Program-made: the position numbers and the translations under genes | DNA from: Eutrophocola sp963925675 | Lineage (GTDB): Bacteria; Pseudomonadota; Gammaproteobacteria; Pseudomonadales; Pseudohongiellaceae | Assembly: GCA_963925675.1 (NCBI GenBank) | Contig: CAWUSW010000074.1 | Coordinates: forward strand, 1-33,689 | DNA length: 33,689 nt | Direction of reading: 5' to 3' | The notes under the pieces: model-generated | The model's database searches: none | Seen by the model: the letters and a program-made list of their open reading frames with translations, nothing else | Told to the model about the DNA's origin: nothing | Shown here: positions 1 to 6,905 of the stretch, in pieces | How positions within the stretch are numbered: position 1 is the first letter of the stretch | Layout of the letters: every line of letters begins with the position of its first letter

Positions 1-303
1 GACAGCAATGGATCGATCTACCTTTCCTCTCCGACGCAGCAAGGTTCCTAATGCCATGTGGGTTTCCAGGGTTCCTTAATTAACTTCCAGGTCGTCCATA
101 AAAAGATCAATGGCGTCATCTGGCTCATCATTGAGCAAATAATTTAAACCAATGAAATAATCCTTGGCAGGCAGATTCCTGTAAGGTCTTGAAGATTTTG
201 GCGCAGAATTGAATCGGGCACGCCTGCCCAGACCCCAGCCAAGGCCTAACGCTACCAGCAAAAGCAGATAGAGAAATAAATCAGTCAAGCTGAATCCTTC
301 CAT
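1..303 (-). pseudogene. lapB: LapB (YciM) N-terminal part, interrupted by an in-frame TAA
   Basis: LapB is an inner-membrane-anchored TPR protein that controls LpxC turnover and so the rate of LPS synthesis. The ATG at 303 opens a 75-residue reading frame with one membrane helix (about residues 8-26), a GRRAR cytoplasmic flank and the first TPR-like segment (KDYFIGLNYLLNDEPDDAID), all matching the LapB start. The frame stops at TAA (76-78). Translation continues in the same frame past the stop as GTLETHMALGTLLRRRGKVD, which is what intact LapB proteins have at this point (E. coli GTVEAHLTLGNLFRSRGEVD), and runs off the window edge. So the break is a single nonsense codon, not a frameshift or a gene end. 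It could be a true mutation or a base error. It lies 20 bases downstream of lapA, as is usual. The family assignment is firm; functional status is open. Confidence 0.75.
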
Positions 304-323
304 AAGAAAATCAGGTGTAAACT

Positions 324-623
324 TTATTTTCCATTTTGACGAACAGAAGTACCATCACTGGAACGCAATTTTTCCAACTGGGAACGAAGCTGCCTGATTT
401 GAACTATATATTTAAGCTGCCTGAAAATACCCAGTCCTATAACAAGACCCAAAACACCGCCAAGTATAAATACGTAAATAATTAATTTACCAACACTCAT
501 CGCAGGTAATTCGAAGCCTAGCCATAAGCTCACTTCTACGGGATTGTTAACTGCAAAAAGAAACGCCAGCAAAACCATGCCAACAAAAACGAGGAATGTG
601 ATAAAACGTAATATACCTTTCAT
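324..623 (-). CDS. lapA: LapA, lipopolysaccharide assembly protein A (DUF1049)
   Basis: A 99-residue inner-membrane protein with two transmembrane helices (about residues 5-24 and 43-66), the conserved NNP(V) motif after the first helix (FAVNNPVEVSLWLG), and a basic, probably coiled C-terminal tail (RQLKYIVQIRQLRSQLEKL). This is the LapA/DUF1049 layout and length. LapA works with LapB in LPS assembly and the two are usually adjacent, as here. It follows ihfB, from which it is separated by a good terminator hairpin, so it probably needs read-through or its own weak promoter in the 73-base gap. I see no clear promoter there. Confidence 0.88.
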   Translation of the reverse strand: MKGILRFITFLVFVGMVLLAFLFAVNNPVEVSLWLGFELPAMSVGKLIIYVFILGGVLGLVIGLGIFRQLKYIVQIRQLRSQLEKLRSSDGTSVRQNGK

Positions 624-640
624 ACAAATAAATTCTTGTA

Positions 641-681
641 AAAAAAAACGGCAACTTCCGTTAACAAAAGCTGCCGTTTTT
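641..681 (-). terminator. Rho-independent terminator after ihfB
   Basis: On the minus strand a 9-base stem (AAAACGGCA at 672-680 read in reverse, pairing with 645-653) closes a loop of about 18 bases and runs straight into a T tract. It lies between the ihfB stop and the lapA start, so it should end most rpsA/ihfB transcripts. Confidence 0.75.
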
Positions 682-696
682 ATAAGTCATCCAGAA

Positions 697-1005
697 TTAC
701 TCTGCTTGCTGCAATTGTTCCTGCAAACTGATGTTAACCCGGTCTCTTAGCTCTTTACCGGGCTTGAAGTGAGGAACATATTTGCCACTCAACTCAACTG
801 GTTCGCCAGTTTTAGGATTTCTGCCAACTCGAGGCGCCCGATAGTGCAGGGAAAAACTACCAAATCCCCTGATTTCTATACGGCCGCCTTCTGCAAGGAC
901 TTCAGACATATAAGAAATGATCGCCTTCACCGCCAATTCAACATCCTTTGCAGATAATTGAGTTTGCTTTGATACTATATGGTCTATCAGTTCTGATTTA
1001 GTCAT
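697..1005 (-). CDS. ihfB: Integration host factor subunit beta
   Basis: 102 residues, HU/IHF family. IHF is an alpha-beta heterodimer that bends DNA sharply at specific sites and acts in replication, recombination and transcription. The DNA-binding arm signature GRNPKTGEPVELSGKYVPHF is intact, including the RNP turn whose proline intercalates into DNA. The N-terminal MTKSELID and the helix following it match IhfB rather than IhfA or HU. Its place directly downstream of rpsA (61-base gap) is the standard gammaproteobacterial arrangement and separates it from the alpha subunit, which normally sits with pheT. The C-terminus is followed by a terminator. Confidence 0.95.
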   Translation of the reverse strand: MTKSELIDHIVSKQTQLSAKDVELAVKAIISYMSEVLAEGGRIEIRGFGSFSLHYRAPRVGRNPKTGEPVELSGKYVPHFKPGKELRDRVNISLQEQLQQAE

Positions 1006-1066
1006 GGTTCATCCTTCACTATAGTTAACAGACGGATTGCAGTCGTCATGCCAGTCAAACCCAGAA

Positions 1067-2743
1067 TTATTCCTTTTCCATCTGGGACTTGAGCAAATCA
1101 CCTACTGTCGTTGGAGCAGTTGATGTAACAATTTGTTTCTTATGCTCTTCAACGGCGCCTTTTTCTTCAGCAATCTCTCTGGCCTTGATGGATAAACTGA
1201 TAACACGGTTTTTCCGATCAACACTGATAACGAGTAAATCAACCTCATCACCAACAGCAATTGCATTGCGCGCATCTTCGACTCTGTCACGGCTAATTTC
1301 AGAAGCTTTCAACACTCCTTCAACACCATCAGAGAGAACAACGATAGCTTCTTTGGCATCTACTTCTTTTACGGTGCCCTTAACTACACTGCCTTTTTCA
1401 TTCTGTCCGGCAAAGTTGGCAAAAGGATCGTCAGAAAGCTGCTTGATACCAAGAGAAATTCTTTCGCGTTCAGGATCAACCGAAAGTATCACGGTATCCA
1501 GCTTGTCACCTTTCGTGTATTCACGAACTGCCTGCTCACCCGTTTCTTCCCAGCTGATGTCAGAGAGATGAACAAGACCATCAATTTCACCTTCAAGACC
1601 AATGAAAATACCGAAGTCAGTAATTGATTTGATATTCCCTGAAATCTTGTCGCCTTTCTTGAACTTATCGCCAAACACATCCCATGGATTCTGCTGGCAC
1701 TGTTTCAGGCCAAGAGAAATACGGCGACGTTCCTGATCGATATCCAGAATCATGACTTCCACTTCATCACCAAGCTGTACAAGTTTGGATGGATGAATGT
1801 TCTTATTAGTCCAGTCCATTTCGCTAACATGAATAAGGCCTTCAACGCCCTCTTCCAGCTCAGCAAAACAACCATAATCAGTAAGATTGGTTACCACAGC
1901 TTTAACGCGGGTATTTTCTGGATAACGGTTTTTAATTTCTACCCATGGATCTTCACCAAGTTGCTTCAGACCAAGAGAAACGCGATTTCTCTCACGATCG
2001 AACTTGAGAATCTTCACATCAATTTCTTCACCCACATTAACGATTTCACTTGGGTGTTTAATGCGCTTCCATGACATGTCAGTGATATGAAGAAGACCAT
2101 CAACACCGCCCAGATCTACAAAAGCACCATAATCGGTAAGGTTCTTAACAACACCTTTCGCAGTCTGACCTTCTTCAAGGTTAGCAAGCAACTCATCGCG
2201 TTCTGCCGTATTCACAGACTCAAGGACAGCACGGCGAGAAACTACTACATTGTTACGCTTCTGATCGAGTTTGATCAGTTTGAATTCAAGATCCTTGAAC
2301 ATCAGGTGATCCACTTCACGAACAGGACGTACATCCACAAGTGAACCAGGCAGGAAGGCACGAATAGTATTCACATCTACAGTAAAACCGCCTTTAACCT
2401 TACCGTTAATAACACCGATAACAGGCTCATCTTTCTCGAAGGCATCTTCCAGTACCATCCAGGTTTCTGCACGCTTGGCTTTCTCACGGGACAGTTTGGT
2501 TTCACCAAAACCGTCTTCAACAGCATCCAGTGCAACTTTGACTAAGTCGCCAATCTGAAGACTGAATTCGCCGTTATCGTCGAGAAATTCCTGGCGGGCT
2601 ATAACCCCTTCGGATTTGAGGCCTGCATGGACTGTTACCCAGTCAGAATCTACCTCAACAATGGTCCCGGTGATGATTGAACCGGGTTTCATATCTATGT
2701 CTATTAAACTCTGTTCAAAGAGTTCTGCGAAGCTTTCGCTCAT
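1067..2743 (-). CDS. rpsA: 30S ribosomal protein S1
   Basis: 558 residues, almost exactly the length of E. coli S1 (557). S1 binds mRNA on the small subunit and unfolds structured leaders so they can be translated. Six S1/OB-fold repeats can be followed: the first two are ribosome-binding and more divergent, and repeats 3 to 6 carry the classic pattern (DYGAFVDLGGVDGLLHITDM, DYGCFAELEEGVEGLIHVSE, DFGIFIGLEGEIDGLVHLSD and a last, weaker copy around VEGVLKASEIS). The start ATG has AGGAAG seven bases upstream. The gene lies between cmk and ihfB as in most gammaproteobacteria. The 272-base upstream gap is long and contains hairpins, compatible with the known S1 autoregulation. Confidence 0.97.
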   Translation of the reverse strand: MSESFAELFEQSLIDIDMKPGSIITGTIVEVDSDWVTVHAGLKSEGVIARQEFLDDNGEFSLQIGDLVKVALDAVEDGFGETKLSREKAKRAETWMVLEDAFEKDEPVIGVINGKVKGGFTVDVNTIRAFLPGSLVDVRPVREVDHLMFKDLEFKLIKLDQKRNNVVVSRRAVLESVNTAERDELLANLEEGQTAKGVVKNLTDYGAFVDLGGVDGLLHITDMSWKRIKHPSEIVNVGEEIDVKILKFDRERNRVSLGLKQLGEDPWVEIKNRYPENTRVKAVVTNLTDYGCFAELEEGVEGLIHVSEMDWTNKNIHPSKLVQLGDEVEVMILDIDQERRRISLGLKQCQQNPWDVFGDKFKKGDKISGNIKSITDFGIFIGLEGEIDGLVHLSDISWEETGEQAVREYTKGDKLDTVILSVDPERERISLGIKQLSDDPFANFAGQNEKGSVVKGTVKEVDAKEAIVVLSDGVEGVLKASEISRDRVEDARNAIAVGDEVDLLVISVDRKNRVISLSIKAREIAEEKGAVEEHKKQIVTSTAPTTVGDLLKSQMEKE

Positions 2744-3015
2744 AATTTCTTCCTGATTGTTTCAGAATACAGGGGAAAGTTACTTGAACTGTCCAACCTG
2801 TTTCTGTTCTGCCGTACTCCAGCCGATACGGGTCAATTTATGTTTACCACTAGTGGCTTGTGCCTGGCTGGCACACAAAGCCTGTGGCGTTTTTACTGAC
2901 TACCTGCTTACCTGTCGGTTTGCGATATACGCAATCCCATGGTTAAGCTGTAGCGTCTTACCTATTCTTTAACTTAACTCTCTTACCTATACTTGATATA
3001 ACGTCGTCATACCGT
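2744..3015 (-). promoter_or_regulatory. Long structured rpsA leader
   Basis: This cmk-rpsA gap is long for a tight gene cluster. On the minus strand it holds a hairpin at 2920-2934 (TTGCG/CGCAA around a 5-base loop) and an imperfect GC-rich one at 2855-2882 (GGCTT..GCC arms). Three GGTAAG words occur upstream of and between them. In E. coli the rpsA leader also folds into successive hairpins that S1 recognises to repress its own translation. A similar role here is inference. I found no convincing -35/-10 pair. Confidence 0.4.
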
Positions 3016-3702
3016 TTACTTGCTGATTTCCGGTAATGCCAAACTGACTTGTGCAAGCACTGATTCCAGCACTTGCCCAATAGTCAGTGCCGTAGTATCT
3101 ATCACTACAGCATCCTGGGCCGGCCTGAGCGGTGAAACTTGCCTGTTGGCATCGCGCTCATCTCGGCTTGCTATATCCTGCAAAAGGCCGCGCAGATTAA
3201 CACCAACTCCCTTATTTATCAACTGCTTATATCGCCTTTGCGCTCTTTCTTCAGGACTCGCCGTAAGGTAAATTTTCAGGTCTGCAGAGGGGAAAACAAC
3301 CGTGCCCATATCCCTGCCATCTGCGACAAGACCTGGTGGTTGGCAAAATTTTCTTTGCCGTTCCAGTAATACCTCTCTCAAGGGGCCAAGAGCGGCGACC
3401 TGGGAGGCTTTTTCTGCGGTCTCCTCAAGCCTCACCGTATGGGAAATCTCCTTGCCATTCAAACAGATAGAACCTTCAAATTCGGTAGAAAATTCCACCT
3501 TCATAGTACTGGCAAAATCACATATCCTACTGATTTCATTATGTAATATATTTAAATCTGCAATCCCGATGGCAACAATTCGATACAAGGCGCCACTATC
3601 TAGCAGATGCCAACCCAGATGTTTTGCCACCAATTGCGTAATGGTACCTTTGCCTGTGCCGCTGGGCCCATCAATGGTAACTACCGGGACATGATGACTC
3701 AT
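3016..3702 (-). CDS. cmk: Cytidylate kinase (CMP kinase)
   Basis: 228 residues, the usual size for bacterial CMP kinase, which phosphorylates CMP and dCMP with ATP in the cytoplasm. The P-loop GPSGTGKGTITQLVAKHLGW is at the N-terminus, followed by the LLDSGALYR substrate motif, the nucleotide-monophosphate insert, and the DGRDMGTVVFPSADLKIYLT core. The arginine-rich lid (ASPEERAQRRYKQL) and the ASRDERDANR segment complete the set. The gene sits between aroA and rpsA, 24 bases after the aroA stop-start boundary, the conserved order from Pseudomonas to E. coli, and is probably co-transcribed with aroA. The ATG is preceded by CAGG at 8 bases. Confidence 0.96.
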   Translation of the reverse strand: MSHHVPVVTIDGPSGTGKGTITQLVAKHLGWHLLDSGALYRIVAIGIADLNILHNEISRICDFASTMKVEFSTEFEGSICLNGKEISHTVRLEETAEKASQVAALGPLREVLLERQRKFCQPPGLVADGRDMGTVVFPSADLKIYLTASPEERAQRRYKQLINKGVGVNLRGLLQDIASRDERDANRQVSPLRPAQDAVVIDTTALTIGQVLESVLAQVSLALPEISK

Positions 3703-3726
3703 TATTTAACCTGTTTGTTTCTGTTG

Positions 3727-5046
3727 TTATTCTTCTGCAGATTGCAGATTGATACCGACGTTTCGTGCAAGTTCGCTGAAGCCAGGAAATGAAGTAGCCA
3801 CATTGTGGCAGTCATGGATACGAATTGGTGAGCTCGCTTTCAGGGCCGCCATGCTAAATGCCATGGCGATACGGTGATCTCCATGGCTATTCACTTCGCC
3901 GCCGCCTATCTCGCCGCCCTCGATTACAATTCCGTCTTCCCTGACACTATGTTGCACCCCTAATTCGGCCAAACCATCGGCCATTACCTGAATGCGATCA
4001 CTCTCCTTAACGCGAAGCTCTTCTGCTTCGCTAAGCACTGTAGTGCCCTGGGCACATGCCGCGGCAATAAACAGAGCGGGAAATTCATCAATAGCCAAAG
4101 GAACCTGGTCCACAGGAATATTAATCCCGTGTAATGGTGCATACTTAACCCGAATATCTGCAACAGGCTCACCGCCAACTTCCCGTGCATTTTCCAGCGT
4201 GATATCAGCACCCATGGCTTGCAGAATAGTGATCACCCCGGTGCGAGTAGGATTAATACCGACATGACGCAGGAGAATGTCGGAGCCTTCACAAATACTC
4301 GCCCCTACCATGAAAAAAGCAGCAGAACTTATATCCGCTGGCACATCAATATGGCAAGCAGTTAAGGTACCGCCTCCACTAATACTTATACGGGGGCCTT
4401 CAGTACCTACTTCGTAGCCAAAACCACGCAACATACGCTCTGTGTGATCCCGGCAAGGGGCTGGTTCCATAATTTGCGAATTGCCATCTTTTGGATCGGT
4501 ATAAAGAGAAGCCAGTAATAAACAGGATTTGATTTGAGCACTGGCGACAGGAAGTTCATAAATAATCGGGTGTAATCTACCCGCTGATATTTCTATCGGG
4601 GCAACCCCGCCATCCTGCAACACAATATTTGCCCCCATTTCGCTAAGCGGGTTGGCAACCCGCTTCATCGGGCGACCAGAAAGAGATTCATCTCCGGTTA
4701 AAACACTCGGAAAATTTTGTGCCGCCAGCAAGCCACACAATAAACGCATCGATGTCCCTGAGTTACCAAGATAGAGAGGCCCAGAAGGCTCTTTCAAGCC
4801 ATGCAAACCAACTCCTTTCACTGTGGTTTTGCCATCAACAACATCATCTATTTCAACTCCCATTGCTCGAAAAGCCATCAATGTTGCCAGGCTATCCTCA
4901 CCTTCCAGAAAACCTTCTACTGTGGTTATGCCTTCGGCGATAGAGCCAAGAATCATCGAGCGATGAGATATCGATTTATCACCAGGGACTCTGAAATCGC
5001 CGCTAAGGCAACCTCCTGGCTGTACTGTAAAAACAAGATCTGACAT
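3727..5046 (-). CDS. aroA: 3-phosphoshikimate 1-carboxyvinyltransferase (EPSP synthase)
   Basis: 439 residues; joins shikimate-3-phosphate and PEP to give EPSP, the sixth shikimate step. Visible signatures are PGDKSISHR (Lys24), the PEP loop LGNSGTSMRLL, SGRPMKRVANPL, ASAQIKSCLLLA, CRDHTERML, NPTRTG, EELRVKESDR and the C-terminal GDHRIAMAF. The GDKS, SAQxK, RDHxE and NxTR words together are those used to define class II EPSP synthases, whereas the E. coli-like class I has different versions at several of these sites. In Pseudomonas the same enzyme is fused to TyrA; here it is a separate gene, 81 bases downstream of tyrA, and feeds the same pathway. Start ATG preceded by AAAGAAG. Confidence 0.96.
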   Translation of the reverse strand: MSDLVFTVQPGGCLSGDFRVPGDKSISHRSMILGSIAEGITTVEGFLEGEDSLATLMAFRAMGVEIDDVVDGKTTVKGVGLHGLKEPSGPLYLGNSGTSMRLLCGLLAAQNFPSVLTGDESLSGRPMKRVANPLSEMGANIVLQDGGVAPIEISAGRLHPIIYELPVASAQIKSCLLLASLYTDPKDGNSQIMEPAPCRDHTERMLRGFGYEVGTEGPRISISGGGTLTACHIDVPADISSAAFFMVGASICEGSDILLRHVGINPTRTGVITILQAMGADITLENAREVGGEPVADIRVKYAPLHGINIPVDQVPLAIDEFPALFIAAACAQGTTVLSEAEELRVKESDRIQVMADGLAELGVQHSVREDGIVIEGGEIGGGEVNSHGDHRIAMAFSMAALKASSPIRIHDCHNVATSFPGFSELARNVGINLQSAEE

Positions 5047-5127
5047 TTTAGTATTTACTTCTTTATTATTTCTTTAGGGGTGTGAAATTATTGATTATTC
5101 AGTTGTGCTAAAAAATAATGGCAGGTT

Positions 5128-6069
5128 TTATTTATTCGCCATGGGGAAATGTTCCAAAAATTTATCCCTGGATTTTTTTGCCCGTTTGAAGGTAGCCATT
5201 AATTCATTCGAATCACGATTTTTTATAGCAGCTCTCAAGCGTGAAAGATCTGTCATATATTTATCCAGAACTTCAATGGTGGCCTCACCATTGAGCATAA
5301 ATATGTCATGCCACATTTGCGGATCGCTTGAGGCAATACGAGTAAAATCTCTGAATCCACCCGCAGCATAACGAAAAATTTCTTCACTCTGCCCTTGCTG
5401 AGACAAGGTATCAACCAATGCATAAGCCAGCAGATGGGGTAAGTGACTGGTGGCTGCAAGCACTTGATCATGATGCGCAACAGACATCTTAATCACTTCG
5501 GCACCCAAAGATTCCCAGAGTATCTGAACCAGTGATACGGCTGCCTGACTGGTCTCATCAAGAGGCGTCAGGATTACTTTTTTACCCTTATAAAGATCTT
5601 CCAAAGAAGCAGAGTAGCCACTATTTTCAGAACCCGCGATAGGATGTCCAGGCACGAAGTTTTCAGGCACTTTGCCATACACTCTGAAAACACTGTCAAT
5701 AATAGCGCCTTTGACACTTGCCGCATCGGTAACCACTGTATCCTTACCGATAACCGGCTTCAGTTCTTGTAGCACCTTTTCTACCGTCAAACTTGGCACT
5801 GCAATAATTACCAGGTCGGCATCAACACATGCTTGTGCCACATCAGTGGCATAGTCGGTAATTATTCCATCAGCAAGCGCTTGTTGGAGTATGCTTTCAT
5901 TACGGCCAACAGCAATAATCTCTCTGCAAAGCTTTTTAGTTTTTTCTACTTTAGCACTGGTATTCGCCTTGCTCTGCGGCACTGGAGCAGACAGACCGCG
6001 CGCAATCGAACCGCCAATCAAACCAAGACCAACAATGACTATTTTTAAATCAGCCAGCGATTTGTTCAT
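5128..6069 (-). CDS. tyrA: Prephenate dehydrogenase (TyrA family)
   Basis: 313 residues; NAD(P)-dependent oxidative decarboxylation of prephenate (or arogenate) toward tyrosine. The Rossmann fingerprint GLGLIGGSIARGL is followed by the VIIAVPSLTVEKVL segment, the VTDAASVKGAI strand, the catalytic-histidine region PGHPIAGSENSG, and the C-terminal helical dimerisation domain with TSHLPHLLAYAL and GGFRDFTRIA. An odd, polar insert of about 20 residues (near PVPQSKANTSAKVEKTKK) separates the glycine loop from the second strand. There is no chorismate mutase or ACT domain and no fusion to AroA. The start ATG overlaps the pheA stop by 4 bases (ATGA), so the two are translationally coupled. Confidence 0.93.
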   Translation of the reverse strand: MNKSLADLKIVIVGLGLIGGSIARGLSAPVPQSKANTSAKVEKTKKLCREIIAVGRNESILQQALADGIITDYATDVAQACVDADLVIIAVPSLTVEKVLQELKPVIGKDTVVTDAASVKGAIIDSVFRVYGKVPENFVPGHPIAGSENSGYSASLEDLYKGKKVILTPLDETSQAAVSLVQILWESLGAEVIKMSVAHHDQVLAATSHLPHLLAYALVDTLSQQGQSEEIFRYAAGGFRDFTRIASSDPQMWHDIFMLNGEATIEVLDKYMTDLSRLRAAIKNRDSNELMATFKRAKKSRDKFLEHFPMANK

Positions 6070-6905
6070 GAGGCAGCTGCCGGATAAGAACCCAGCACTC
6101 TAAATTCCAATGAGTGTCGGGAAAGCTCATCAAATGCCGCACGAATATTGGCATCCTCCACGTGACCATCAATATCCACAAAAAAGGAATATGACCAGGC
6201 TTCTTTCCTGGAAGGTCTGGATTCGAGCTTGATGAGATTTACCTTATGATTCTTAAAAGGTTCCAGAGCATTAAATAAAGCACCTGGCTCATTGCGTGTA
6301 GAAATAATCAGTGAGGACTTATCATTGCCTGAAGGAAGCTGCGTATTATTTTTACAAATAATCGCAAATCGAGTGGTATTGTCATGCACATCTTCAATAT
6401 TTTCATGCAGTACAGAAAGGCCATATATTTCAGCAGCAGTTTTGCCAGCTATAGCTGCAATGCTTGCGTCTCCAGCAGCTTGTCGTGCAGCTTCCGCATT
6501 ACTTAATGCCGTCACCTTATCCAGCATCGGAAAGTTTTCTACCAACCAGTTTCGACATTGGCCCAGTGACTGCTGATGAGAAACGATACGCTTAATATCG
6601 TCGATCGATGTTCCCGGCTTTACCAACAGGCAATGCTGTATTCGTAGCATGACTTCACCACAAATATACAGGGGATACTCCCCAAAACAATCCAGAGTCT
6701 GAGTAATAGAACCTTCGGTTGAGTTTTCTACAGGAACCAGTCCAAACTGGCATTCGCCAGAATTCACACTAGCGAAAACAGCAGGAATATCATCCTTTGG
6801 AATACTGGTCGGCTGAAGACCAAAATATTTCTGTAATGCCGTATGAGAGTAAGTCCCTTCCGGTCCGAGATAAGCGACCCGGGAAGCGGAAGGAATATTA
6901 TTCAT
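6066..6905 (-). CDS. pheA: Prephenate dehydratase without chorismate mutase domain
   Basis: Converts prephenate to phenylpyruvate, the committed step to phenylalanine. The catalytic domain shows AYLGPEGTYSHTAL, PVENSTEGSI and the family-defining NTTRF, followed by a C-terminal ACT domain with the phenylalanine-sensing ESRPSRKE motif. I place the start at the ATG at 6905 (AAGGA nine bases upstream, 8-base overlap with the gyrA stop), giving 279 residues; a frame-compatible ATG at 6947 would bury 50 bases in gyrA and add only basic filler. Typical gammaproteobacterial P-proteins are about 360-390 residues with an N-terminal AroQ chorismate mutase; that domain is missing here. gyrA, pheA and tyrA appear to form one run. 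Confidence 0.92.
   Translation of the reverse strand: MNNIPSASRVAYLGPEGTYSHTALQKYFGLQPTSIPKDDIPAVFASVNSGECQFGLVPVENSTEGSITQTLDCFGEYPLYICGEVMLRIQHCLLVKPGTSIDDIKRIVSHQQSLGQCRNWLVENFPMLDKVTALSNAEAARQAAGDASIAAIAGKTAAEIYGLSVLHENIEDVHDNTTRFAIICKNNTQLPSGNDKSSLIISTRNEPGALFNALEPFKNHKVNLIKLESRPSRKEAWSYSFFVDIDGHVEDANIRAAFDELSRHSLEFRVLGSYPAAAS

Noticed and set aside
76..78. Stop in lapB as a selenocysteine or recoding site
   Set aside because: The codon is TAA, not TGA, and there is no nearby SECIS-like stem.
1089..1571. 160-codon frame opposite rpsA
   Set aside because: Serine/threonine-rich shadow of the rpsA coding strand with no ribosome-binding site.
2757..2972. 71-codon plus-strand frame in the cmk-rpsA gap
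   Set aside because: No ribosome-binding site and no recognisable features; cysteine-rich composition comes from the antisense of the rpsA leader hairpins.
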